Source: Dolichospermum planctonicum
GTDB lineage: Bacteria; Cyanobacteriota; Cyanobacteriia; Cyanobacteriales; Nostocaceae
NCBI RefSeq assembly: GCF_005402965.1
Contig: NZ_BJCF01000021.1
Coordinates: 1-64,000, forward strand
Direction of reading: 5' to 3'
Length of the DNA stretch: 64,000 bases
In this document: positions 38,161 through 47,005 of the stretch, one piece after another
Numbering within the stretch: the stretch's first letter is position 1
Layout: every line of letters begins with the position of its first letter
The notes under the pieces: generated by a model
What the model saw: only the letters and a program-made list of their open reading frames with translations
Database searches by the model: none
Told to the model about the DNA's origin: nothing
Translations under genes and position numbers: made by a program

Positions 38161-38420
38161 TTTAGCGGGCAAGATGCCCGCACCACAAGAGTTTTATGAT
38201 TAATATCTGTATTTCATAAGAGCGGGAACTGCTGTATTTAGCGGGCAATATGCCGGCACTACAAGAGTTTTATGATTAATATCTGTATTTCATAAGAGCG
38301 GGAACTGCTGTATCTAGGGGGCAAGATGCCGGCACTACAAGAGTTTTATGATTAATATCTGTATTTCATAAGAGCGGGAACTGCTGTATCTAGGGGGCAA
38401 GATGCCGGCACTACAAGAGT
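38091..38420. repeat. 76-bp tandem repeat, five copies
   Basis: The GGGCAAGATG (or variant) core recurs at 38091, 38167, 38243, 38319 and 38395, exactly 76 bp apart. Each unit includes CACAAGAGTTTTATGATT, CATAAGAGCGGGAACTGCTG and a short centre. Later copies drift from GCCCGCAC to GCCGGCAC. The array is an expansion of the right part of the element at 38055. The spacer 37880-38536 has no gene. Confidence 0.9.
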
Positions 38421-38536
38421 AATTACTACTGTTAATAACTAAAGGTTTAAGTTATGTAAATTTGTCAATATTTGGTATAGATTAACTTAAAATAATTTCC
38501 AGGTAGCTGCTGTATTTTCAGGAAAAAATTAACGTC

Positions 38537-39415
38537 ATGTCTAAAAATTTTAATTCTCCTAACTTTATTGAACCTTTAAATATCTTTAATGTTATCGGTA
38601 CGGCAATGGGATTGTACCGTTGTCATTTAAAAAAATATTTTCTCATAGCTCTTAAGGCTTGTGTTTGGTTACTAGTTCCTATTTATGGCTGGGTTAAATT
38701 TTACGCGCTCTTAGCTTTGATTTCTCGTTTATCTTTTGGTGAATTGGTTAACCAACCTGAAAGCGTTTCATCAGGTGAACGATTTGTTAATTCCCGTTTA
38801 TGGGATTTTTTTGTGAATATGATTTTCATGGTTGCTATTGGCTTATGTGTTGGAGTTGTATTTAAACTTATTGGTGGTTTACTAATAGGTATATCAGAGA
38901 TATTAATATCACAAGATGTAACTGTAACTAATAGAATTATTTATCGTTTAATAGCGATTGTATCTGTGATAATTAGCTGTATGGGTATACTGTGGATAGG
39001 AATTAGATTTTATTTAGTAGATGTTTGTTTAGCAGTTGAAGATGATGTTAATGGTAGTTCAACGATTAATCGGAGTTGGGAACTAAGTAAGGGAAATGTG
39101 GGCAGGATTGTGTTAATTTTTTTAATTGGGTTTTTAATTACTGTTCCTATCCAATTTATCATCAAAATCATTATCAATATTATTATTACTATTATTAGTA
39201 TTATTGGGTTAATTATTATGCCTTTTTTAAGGGAAAATGATCTGATTTTTTCAAAGATTTTTTCTATGATTTCTTTTTTGTTAATACTTGGAATACGTTT
39301 TGTGGGTGTTGCTTTCATTCTTCCTTTTCTGCAAACTGTGAAGGCTGTGGTTTATTACGGTGTTAGAAGTCGGCATGAAGGGTTAGGTTTACAATTACGT
39401 AATCACGATGTTTAA
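38537..39415 (+). CDS. Multi-pass membrane protein, function unknown
   Basis: A 292-residue protein with about six hydrophobic spans (including 33-48, 90-130, 138-158, 194-225 and 248-275). It has an internal segment typical of YciC/DUF975-like or glycerophosphodiesterase-type membrane domains: SSTINRSWELSKGNVGRIVLI. Isoleucine content is very high in the second half. I cannot name a substrate. It may help organise or transport membrane components. The ATG at 38537 has no obvious AGGAG nearby. Confidence 0.65.
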   Translation: MSKNFNSPNFIEPLNIFNVIGTAMGLYRCHLKKYFLIALKACVWLLVPIYGWVKFYALLALISRLSFGELVNQPESVSSGERFVNSRLWDFFVNMIFMVAIGLCVGVVFKLIGGLLIGISEILISQDVTVTNRIIYRLIAIVSVIISCMGILWIGIRFYLVDVCLAVEDDVNGSSTINRSWELSKGNVGRIVLIFLIGFLITVPIQFIIKIIINIIITIISIIGLIIMPFLRENDLIFSKIFSMISFLLILGIRFVGVAFILPFLQTVKAVVYYGVRSRHEGLGLQLRNHDV

Positions 39416-39470
39416 TTATAAATTCTGCTGTGTTAGTCCTGTTGGTAGAGGATTTTGGGGTGTACTTTAC

Positions 39471-40346
39471 TCAAAGCTGAGTTTGCAATATCTTCTCAAT
39501 CATCTGATTGGCTTGGGAAGAATAACTACTACCAAATAAGTTAAAATGATTTAATATATGATAGAGATTATAAAGCGGTTTTCTGTATTGATAACCTTGA
39601 TCTAAGGGAAACTCTTTTTGATAACTTTGATAAAAGGCTAATGGAAAACCTCCAAATAGTTCGGTCATGGCTATATCAACTTCTCTATCTGCAAAGTAAG
39701 TTGCGGGATCAAAGATAACAGGTTCATTTTCTATGGTAAAGCCTACATTTCCACTCCATAAGTCTCCATGAACTAGGGACGGTTGAGTTTGATAATTTGC
39801 AAATAGTTGGGGAATAAGTGCTAATAATTTATCTGCGTGGGGAAAGATTCCTCCCTGTTTTTTTGCTAATTGTAGTTGATAGTTTAAACGGTTTTGAAGA
39901 TAAAATTCTGACCAAGAGGTATGAAAGTTATTGATTTGGGGTGTTGAACCAATGGTATTATCCATGTCCCAACCAAAACTTTTATTGGTGCTAAATTTGT
40001 GCATGACTGCTAATTTACGTCCCATATCTGCCCAAGATTGATGATTACCATGGGTCATTTCTAGCCATTCTAAAACTATATAACTAGAGGTTTTTGTAAT
40101 TCCCCAACAAAGTGGTTTAGGAACGCGGATGGTTTTAGTATTATAGATTTGTTGTAAGCCCAGTGACTCGGCTATAAACATTGATTTTTGGGAAGGTTGG
40201 TTAAGTTTAACAAAGTAGGTGATTTTACTATTGCTAATGGCATAACTTTGGTTGATACAGCCACCACTGATGGGTAAGTGCTGATTACTAACGAATTTTT
40301 CTCCGGTGATTTGACTAATGTGGTGATCAATTTCTGGCCAGGTCAT
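39471..40346 (-). CDS. Fructosamine kinase family protein
   Basis: A 291-residue protein-kinase-like fold of the fructosamine/ketosamine-3-kinase family, which phosphorylates sugar adducts on proteins so that they fall off. The glycine-rich start is PISGGCINQSYAIS, with lysine in YFVKLN. The catalytic loop is LVHGDLWSGNVGF and the metal-binding stretch VIFDPATYFADREVD. Length is normal. It lies 35 bp downstream of the M16 peptidase, in the same direction. Confidence 0.92.
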   Translation of the reverse strand: MTWPEIDHHISQITGEKFVSNQHLPISGGCINQSYAISNSKITYFVKLNQPSQKSMFIAESLGLQQIYNTKTIRVPKPLCWGITKTSSYIVLEWLEMTHGNHQSWADMGRKLAVMHKFSTNKSFGWDMDNTIGSTPQINNFHTSWSEFYLQNRLNYQLQLAKKQGGIFPHADKLLALIPQLFANYQTQPSLVHGDLWSGNVGFTIENEPVIFDPATYFADREVDIAMTELFGGFPLAFYQSYQKEFPLDQGYQYRKPLYNLYHILNHFNLFGSSYSSQANQMIEKILQTQL

Positions 40347-40381
40347 GATTTTTTAATTGTTTATTAATTGACTAAATGGGA

Positions 40382-41659
40382 CTAAATAGGTTTGACAATA
40401 ACAATACCATAGGCGTTTGGGGATAGGTAGTTTTTGGCTGCTTGGATTAAGTCAGTTGCTTGTTGTGCGTACATAAGTTGGGGATAGTTAAAGGCTGGTT
40501 CTAAGTCACCAATTAAAGATTGATAATAACCATATAATCCAGCGCGATCGCTTGGTGTTTCGTTGCTAAATATAAACCGATTGGCTACACGTTGTTGAAC
40601 GCGGGCGATTTCTGATTCTTTGACTAATTCTGTTTGTAATATGTGAAGATGTTGAGCGATCGCTTTTTCTACTGCGGCTAAGTTTTCTACATTACATTTA
40701 GCGGAAATTGAAAATACTCCTTGCCATAAGTTACTCATATTATTAACAGAAATTGAAGATACTAATTGCTGTTCTTCTCGTAAATCATGGACTAATCTGG
40801 AAGTTCTGCCTTGTGCTAAAATTCCGGCAATAATATCAAGTGCATAGGTTTGATTTAATTCTTTTAATCCAGGGACTCGCCAAATCATGACTAGTCTTGC
40901 TTGTTGGAGAGTTTTGTCAATAATTTCTTGACGCACAATTTCTGTGAATGCAGGTTCAGGAATTACAGGTGTTTCTGTTGGTTTATTGGTTATTTGTTGA
41001 TAATTTTGATTAAATTCTGTGGCGATAATTTCTATTAATTCCTCTACTGGTAGATTACCCACGGCTACGGCTGTGATTGACTGGGGTTGATACCAATGAG
41101 TATGAAAATCGCGCATTTGTTGGGGTTTGACTTGAGAAATAACCGCAGCAGGTCCAAGGACTGGACGACGATAGGGTAAGGTATCAAAGGCGGTTTCCAT
41201 GATATGACGATAAATGCGTCGTCCGGGGTTGTCTTCAGAGCGTCTAATTTCTTCTAAAACCACTAATCGTTCCCGTTCAAAGGCATGATCAGGAATGGTA
41301 GGATTACAAACAATATCTATTTGTAGAGGTGCTAATTCAGCGAAGTCTTTAGGTGCGGTTGTGATATAATAGTGGGTATAGTCTTGGCTAGTAGCAGCAT
41401 TAGTGACAGCGCCGCGTTCTTCAATGCGACGTTCAAACTCACCGCTGATGAGTTTTTGTGTACCTTTAAAGACTATATGTTCTAAAAAGTGAGCCATACC
41501 ATTAATAGCGTCAGTTTCCATTGCAGAACCTGTTTTTACCCACAAATCAAGATTAACCGCGTCTATTGGCATTTGTTCAGCAATAATAGTCAAGCCGTTA
41601 GGTAAATGGTGCAAGGTGGGTGCATGAAGACGGGGAAGTTTCGCCAAAGTTGATGTCAT
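40382..41659 (-). CDS. M16 family zinc peptidase
   Basis: A 425-residue pitrilysin-type peptidase. The zinc site HFLEH (H57, E60, H61) lies in the inverted HxxEH motif, with the further glutamate in the RLVVLEEIRRSEDN helix. Both halves of the M16 fold are present. Homologues resemble processing peptidases. It overlaps nothing and shares orientation with the fructosamine kinase gene downstream, so the two may be cotranscribed. Confidence 0.92.
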   Translation of the reverse strand: MTSTLAKLPRLHAPTLHHLPNGLTIIAEQMPIDAVNLDLWVKTGSAMETDAINGMAHFLEHIVFKGTQKLISGEFERRIEERGAVTNAATSQDYTHYYITTAPKDFAELAPLQIDIVCNPTIPDHAFERERLVVLEEIRRSEDNPGRRIYRHIMETAFDTLPYRRPVLGPAAVISQVKPQQMRDFHTHWYQPQSITAVAVGNLPVEELIEIIATEFNQNYQQITNKPTETPVIPEPAFTEIVRQEIIDKTLQQARLVMIWRVPGLKELNQTYALDIIAGILAQGRTSRLVHDLREEQQLVSSISVNNMSNLWQGVFSISAKCNVENLAAVEKAIAQHLHILQTELVKESEIARVQQRVANRFIFSNETPSDRAGLYGYYQSLIGDLEPAFNYPQLMYAQQATDLIQAAKNYLSPNAYGIVIVKPI

Positions 41660-41805
41660 TGCTTATAGTGGTTTCAGCTATGTTACTTCTTCTATATTAC
41701 AACTTTCTTGATGGTGTAAACCTTCTCATCTATAAACTGTTAGTATTTAGTAGAATATTTTTCTGGTAATATAAAGCACTATAATTTGATTGCAAATCAT
41801 ATTAA

Positions 41806-42696
41806 TTATTCATATTTATTCAATGATGATAAATCATCAATACGAGCAAATTTAGCATAACTAGGACTTCGTTTACCAACTTCTTTAATCATTTCTATGG
41901 CTTCGGAAATATGTAATGCGTGAGGAGCGTGAGCAAGATAAGGAAGAATATAGAAAAGAGCAAAAGCAGTATATTCCTCATCAAATTTACAAGATTGTAT
42001 TAGGCATTCTATCGCTTTTTTATAGCTGGCATCTTCATCCCTGGCCTTTTTATCCCTAGTTTCTGTAAGTTGAATCAATAATACTATTAATGGTTTAAGC
42101 TTTCCACTTCGATGTTGTATTAAATCATTTCTATTAAGACTTAATATTTCTGCGACAACCTTTCCACGTTTATCTTTTCCGTTAACATGAGCTAATTGAG
42201 CTTTTTCATCCCAATAAAATTCAAGATATTGGTATATATCACAATCTTCATCAGTGGGATCAATCAATAATGGAGTACCATCACAATCAAGAGGAAATTT
42301 ATTTCCTTTATTTTCGGCATTATTACAAACTTCACAAGCATAAAGAAGGTTATTCCAATCAAAAGTTAAATCAACATATTGAGATTTAGGTCTAAAATGC
42401 TCAATTCTTCCTGCTGAAATTTCAACCTTCCGTTCACAAAAAGCACATTTACCAGAAAACATATCATATAGTGGCTGCTTTACAGTATTTATCTTATGTT
42501 TTGCAGTTTTGCCTGGATTATATTTATCTTGGGCATTTTTTACTTTTTTCTTTGCTGCTTGAATTTGTTCTTTGCTTGATGTCGGATCATTCTCTATTTC
42601 TTCAAGATTGATAATAGCTTCTTGAAGTTTTTTTAACCATTTATCAGCATTTTGTTTGAGAATATCTGGTGTGCTTGTTCTTTTAACTGGAATCAT
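41806..42696 (-). CDS. ptuB: Septu-type HNH endonuclease (PtuB-like)
   Basis: A 296-residue protein of the TIGR02646 HNH family. Zinc ligands C84 and C87 (CAFC) and C121 and C124 (CEVC) surround the catalytic H100 in RIEHFRPKS, and N125 completes the core. The N-terminal helical arm (20-75) is lysine-rich. In Septu and retron systems this nuclease pairs with a PtuA ATPase. Here its ATG overlaps the ATPase stop by one base (TAATG). No reverse transcriptase or retron RNA is present, which fits the two-gene Septu type. Confidence 0.85.
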   Translation of the reverse strand: MIPVKRTSTPDILKQNADKWLKKLQEAIINLEEIENDPTSSKEQIQAAKKKVKNAQDKYNPGKTAKHKINTVKQPLYDMFSGKCAFCERKVEISAGRIEHFRPKSQYVDLTFDWNNLLYACEVCNNAENKGNKFPLDCDGTPLLIDPTDEDCDIYQYLEFYWDEKAQLAHVNGKDKRGKVVAEILSLNRNDLIQHRSGKLKPLIVLLIQLTETRDKKARDEDASYKKAIECLIQSCKFDEEYTAFALFYILPYLAHAPHALHISEAIEMIKEVGKRSPSYAKFARIDDLSSLNKYE

Positions 42697-44033
42697 TACA
42701 AATTTTCCTCTAAATACTTATTAATTTTATCCTCTAAACTACCCGGTTCTGGTTTACCTCCAATGGGTCGAAATTCTTTCATAAATTGTCTTAATTTTTC
42801 ATATTCCTCAATTTCTTCCCCTTGTAAATGATTTCTATTAGCTGTCAGATAATTATAACGATCTATTTTCTCTTGTGTAGCTGGAGAATGAGTAGAAACT
42901 AAACCAAAAGCAGGACTTTTTAAAATATAATCAGCATCATAAGCTGCAATATTCTCAACTGGTTCAATTTGGACTTCTCCATTAATCATTTTGACAGTTA
43001 AAGTAAGTGTATCATCTCCAGCACCAGCAGCAACAAAAGGACTATGAGTAGCTACAAAAAATTGTAGGTTAGGAAAAACGGTTCTTAGCTTTTTAGCAAT
43101 CAATCTTTGCCAAACTGGATGTAAATGAATATCTAATTCATCTATTAAGACAATACCTGATCCTTGACGAGGATCGGTTTCTAGATGGGAAAAGGTTTGA
43201 AATAAACGCCAAATTAAATCCCCAACTAAAGCGATAATACTGCGAAAACCATCTGATAATTGAGTAATAGGAATTAACTGATTTTCTAAGGAAAAAAGAA
43301 TAATTCCATCATTTGTAACTTGATCAAATTTAATATTTCCAGGTAAAAGTTCAATAATAGCTTTTTTTCCTAATTCCATCATCTGTTTAGATTTAGCATC
43401 ATCAGGATTTTTAGCAATACGATAATCTAAAAAAACCATCCATTCTTGAAAAGTTTTCAAACTATCATTTTCTTCAAACTGTGTCCTAAAATTACTTTCA
43501 CGATCTGCCCTTTGGAGTTCTCTTAAGTTTACCGGATTGCCTTCACTACGAGAAAGACGACGAAAAGGACCATAACCAGCAGCAAACCACCCTTGAGAAT
43601 CTAAAGTAAAGGCATTTGTTCTTAACCATTCCAGAGTTTCTGAATTTTTGGGATTTAGTGTATTTGCTGGATAATTTTCTCCACCAATTCGGGTATTTTT
43701 ATTACCTATGATCAAGTAAGAATAATCATAAGAGAATTTGTTTCTACCTTTATTTAGCATCATGCCTTCATCATCATTATTTCTTTGTATTGTCGCTGTT
43801 AATTGACCATATTCCGAATTATTCCTTACCCAATTTTGAGGAGATAACATAAGTTTTTTAGCCCCATCTGAACCGGCTAAAAGTAAGGCAATTGCTTGAA
43901 GCAATGTACTTTTTCCTACTCCATTTTCACCTAATAATGTGATCCACTTATAGGGATTATTTTTATTGTGAAATGAAATAGTTTGTTCTCGAAATCCTTT
44001 GACATCTTTAATTTTAATACTCTTTAGCCACAT
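42696..44033 (-). CDS. ptuA: Septu-type AAA/ABC ATPase (PtuA-like)
   Basis: A 445-residue ATPase. Walker A is GENGVGKST (35-43), the signature-like segment is QLSDGFRSII, Walker B is IVLIDELDIHLHP, and the H-loop is ATHSPFVAA. There is no TOPRIM domain, unlike OLD nucleases. I chose ATG 44033 because MWLKSIKIKDVKGF is the usual N-terminus; a TTG at 44090 is less likely. In known Septu systems PtuA senses phage or nucleotide state and controls PtuB, limiting phage replication. It is translationally coupled to PtuB, and nothing else in the neighbourhood is defence-related. Confidence 0.87.
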   Translation of the reverse strand: MWLKSIKIKDVKGFREQTISFHNKNNPYKWITLLGENGVGKSTLLQAIALLLAGSDGAKKLMLSPQNWVRNNSEYGQLTATIQRNNDDEGMMLNKGRNKFSYDYSYLIIGNKNTRIGGENYPANTLNPKNSETLEWLRTNAFTLDSQGWFAAGYGPFRRLSRSEGNPVNLRELQRADRESNFRTQFEENDSLKTFQEWMVFLDYRIAKNPDDAKSKQMMELGKKAIIELLPGNIKFDQVTNDGIILFSLENQLIPITQLSDGFRSIIALVGDLIWRLFQTFSHLETDPRQGSGIVLIDELDIHLHPVWQRLIAKKLRTVFPNLQFFVATHSPFVAAGAGDDTLTLTVKMINGEVQIEPVENIAAYDADYILKSPAFGLVSTHSPATQEKIDRYNYLTANRNHLQGEEIEEYEKLRQFMKEFRPIGGKPEPGSLEDKINKYLEENL

Positions 44034-44236
44034 AATAGTATATCTCTCTGAGAAAATATTAGTTTTAATCAACTCTTTGGGATAATTCAATTTTAACTCA
44101 TATCGAGTAGTTTAGATCAAAAAATACCATTGTATAAAAACAATAACACAATATTAGGTTAGGCAAAATGCCCAACCTATAAAATAGCAAAATTAGAAAC
44201 GCAGAAATACCTCTACAGTCTCTACACTAAATTAAC

Positions 44237-44950
44237 TCAATTCAAAAACACCGAACCACTAATTGCTTGTCCAGAAGAAGATAATGGCAAAAATTTCTCC
44301 ACTAGCAATTCCTGGAAAGTTTTGACATCATTTTGCCAGTTACCAATTACTTGTTGTAAGTCTTGGATTTTTTCGGTGATGGTGTTACCTAATAGGGGAT
44401 AATTTAAGTTACCAGAAAATAAAATTGCTGGTGTTACCTGTTCCCCAAATTGAACATTTACTTGATTAATAGCTAAATTCAAAACTCCGCGCTTTAAGGG
44501 GTAAGTTAACTCCAAGGAAGCATTGACTTTACTCCCCCCAAATTCTTGCCACGAACCAGGAGATAAAAGCTTACCACAGATATATTGATAAGCATCCGTT
44601 TCTGATGGAAAACCGACAAATCCTTTGGGGTTAATTCCCACTGCTTGATACTCTATTTGAGATAACTTTTCTATCAATTGACTCGCAATTGCTGCTACTT
44701 GAATCTCTGCTTGAGTTTTCGGTCCTATCATCTCTAAGACATTTAGTCGGTTCGGTTGGACAATGATTCCCACACCGTTTTTATAAACCAACTGTACTAA
44801 ATTGTTATTGTACACTGGTTGATTTGCTAATTCCCAATCAGCAGGAATAATTCCCGTATATTTGAGAAAATCTGGGTTTAAAACTGCGGGATTGAGATTT
44901 TTAGCGACGATAGAAACCGCTATTTCTGAGATTTGTAAACTATTGCTCAT
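44237..44950 (-). CDS. Conserved hypothetical protein
   Basis: A 237-residue cytoplasmic protein without a family I recognise. The ATG at 44950 has AGGAG 5 nt upstream; an earlier in-frame start at 45013 is rejected. Segments such as VQLVYKNGVGIIVQPNRLNVLEM and a helical C-terminus (ITEKIQDLQQVIGNWQNDVK) suggest an alpha/beta fold. It lies near the Septu pair on the same strand, but 200 bp away and with its own start, so I do not count it as part of the defence system. Confidence 0.6.
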   Translation of the reverse strand: MSNSLQISEIAVSIVAKNLNPAVLNPDFLKYTGIIPADWELANQPVYNNNLVQLVYKNGVGIIVQPNRLNVLEMIGPKTQAEIQVAAIASQLIEKLSQIEYQAVGINPKGFVGFPSETDAYQYICGKLLSPGSWQEFGGSKVNASLELTYPLKRGVLNLAINQVNVQFGEQVTPAILFSGNLNYPLLGNTITEKIQDLQQVIGNWQNDVKTFQELLVEKFLPLSSSGQAISGSVFLN

Positions 44951-45157
44951 AAACTCCTGGTTATTGCTGAATTTATTAACAGTATAAACACTGTCAAAAC
45001 TAGTATAAGTCAAAAATCAAATATTTGTAAGTGTAAACTGTTTGTTTACATTGTCTTAATATATACACGCTAAATATAGATCAATTGCTTTTAAACTAAT
45101 TTGTTGACAATAAATAAATTTTTTATTGTAAACTAATAATTAGTAATATTAAGAATT

Positions 45158-46672
45158 ATGTCAAATTTATCTCATACAAAAAATCAATCCCGTGTGATTG
45201 TCATTGGTGCAGGTATAGGTGGACTTACGGCAGGTGCATTATTATCCAATAAAGGTTATAACGTCCTTGTACTTGACCAAGCAATAGTTCCTGGTGGTTG
45301 CGCTTCCACCTTCAAACGTCAAGGATTTATTTTTGATGTTGGTGCGACCCAAGTTGCAGGTTTAGAACCTGGGGGAATTCATCACCGCATTTTCTCGGAA
45401 TTAAATATAGAATTACCCGCAGCTACACCTTGTGACCCAGCTTGTACGGTATATCTTCCCGGAGAGTCTATACCTATTAATGTGTGGCGTGATGCGGAAA
45501 AATGGCAAGAAGAACGCCAAAAACAATTTCCGGGAAGTGAATCTTTTTGGCAATTATTAACAACTTTATTTAATGCTAGTTGGGAATTTCAAGGACGTGA
45601 TCCTGTGCTACCACCGCGTAATTTATGGGATTTAAAACAATTAATTAAAGCAGTGCGTCCAAGTACATTTATAACTGCACCTTTCACCTTTATGACAGTG
45701 GGAGATGCTTTACGATTATGTGGTTTAGGAAATGACAAAAGACTGCGGACATTTTTAGATTTACAACTCAAATTATATTCCCAAGTTAGCGCGGAAGAAA
45801 CCGCCTTACTTTATGCAGCCACAGCTTTGAATGTATCCCAATTACCCCAAGGATTATTTCATCTCCAAGGCAGTATGCAAGTATTGAGCGATCGCTTGGT
45901 AGAATCTTTAGAACGAGATGGTGGTAAATTATTAATGAGACATACCGTCAAAAAAATCAAAGTTGAAAATAACCAAGCTAAATCTGTAATCATTAAAAAT
46001 CAGAAAACAGGGGAAATTTGGACAGAAGCAGCAGATCATATAATTGCTAACGTTACAGTTGAAAACTTAGTTCAACTATTAGGAGAAAACGCCCCTTGGG
46101 GATATAAACAAAGAGTAGAAAAACTACCTCCTGCTTCTGGCGCTTTTGTTGTTTATATAGGTGTAGATAAGAGTGCAATTCCTGCCAATTGTCCACCGCA
46201 TTTACAATTTTTATATGATATTAATGGACCAATTGGCGAAAATAATTCCCTATTTGTATCTGTAAGTCATGAAGGAGACGGCCGCGCACCATTAGGAAAA
46301 GCCACAATTATCGCTTCTTCCTTTGTTGATTTTACTCCCTGGTGGGAAACTGAAAATTACGAAGAGTTAAAACAAAAATTCACCCAAGAAGCAATATCCA
46401 AACTTTCCCAATATTTCTATTTAAAACCAGAAACCATCATTTATGTAGAAGCAGCCACACCTCGTACCTTTGCTAATTATACAGGTAGAGAAAAGGGAAT
46501 TGTAGGCGGTATTGGTCAAAGAATTTCCACCTTTGGACCCTTTGGTTTTGCTAATCGTACTCCTATTAATAATTTGTGGTTAGTTGGTGATTCTACCCAC
46601 CCTGGAGAAGGAACTGCGGGGGTAAGTTATTCGGCTTTGACGGTAGTTAGACAAATTCAAAATCAAGGGTAA
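45158..46672 (+). CDS. crtD: C-3',4' desaturase CrtD (carotenoid)
   Basis: A 504-residue FAD-dependent oxidoreductase of the phytoene desaturase family. The FAD fingerprint is VIGAGIGGLTAGALLS near residue 15, and the C-terminal FAD contact is NLWLVGDSTHPGEGTAGVSYS. Overall sequence fits the cyanobacterial CrtD clade that works on the myxol side of myxoxanthophyll (myxol glycoside) synthesis. CrtH-type cis-trans isomerase is the main alternative, but family details (QVAGLEPGGIHH) favour CrtD. Confidence 0.75.
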   Translation: MSNLSHTKNQSRVIVIGAGIGGLTAGALLSNKGYNVLVLDQAIVPGGCASTFKRQGFIFDVGATQVAGLEPGGIHHRIFSELNIELPAATPCDPACTVYLPGESIPINVWRDAEKWQEERQKQFPGSESFWQLLTTLFNASWEFQGRDPVLPPRNLWDLKQLIKAVRPSTFITAPFTFMTVGDALRLCGLGNDKRLRTFLDLQLKLYSQVSAEETALLYAATALNVSQLPQGLFHLQGSMQVLSDRLVESLERDGGKLLMRHTVKKIKVENNQAKSVIIKNQKTGEIWTEAADHIIANVTVENLVQLLGENAPWGYKQRVEKLPPASGAFVVYIGVDKSAIPANCPPHLQFLYDINGPIGENNSLFVSVSHEGDGRAPLGKATIIASSFVDFTPWWETENYEELKQKFTQEAISKLSQYFYLKPETIIYVEAATPRTFANYTGREKGIVGGIGQRISTFGPFGFANRTPINNLWLVGDSTHPGEGTAGVSYSALTVVRQIQNQG

Positions 46673-46758
46673 AATTCTTTTTTTTCACGCAGAGTCGCCC
46701 AGACGCGGAGGAGAGATTTTACAGAAGAATAGTTAGTGATTCAAAATTAGGACTTTGC

Positions 46759-46888
46759 TACAGCAGTTCCCGATATTATGAAGTACAGATATTAATAATA
46801 AAACTCTTGTGGTGCGGGCATACTTCGACCAATCTCAGTACAAGTCTTGCCCGCACAAGGTGTACCTCACTCAAAGCTACTTGCTGTA
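46759..46888 (-). mobile_element. Second MITE-like element, inverted relative to 38055
   Basis: The reverse complement of the 38055 element with a small extra block in the palindrome region. Ends are TACAGCAG and TGCTGTA. It occupies the spacer (46673-47005) between crtD and the repeat protein gene. No coding sequence. Confidence 0.7.
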
Positions 46889-47005
46889 TGTTTAAGTATG
46901 AAATTAAAAAATCAAGAATTTCTCACTCTTAATCTTTCCGTCTTTGCGTTTTTGCGTCAGACTAATTCATACTTAAAATTAGCAAAATTATAAATTAATT
47001 ACTAA

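Noticed and set aside
38091-38420. 76-bp repeats considered as a CRISPR array
   Set aside because: The copies are contiguous with no unique spacers and no cas genes are nearby.
41806-44033. Considered as a retron
   Set aside because: No reverse transcriptase and no msr/msd RNA structure next to the ATPase and HNH genes.
42696-44090. Longer start of the PtuA-like gene at TTG 44090
   Set aside because: The extra 19 residues are not typical of the family; ATG 44033 gives the usual N-terminus.
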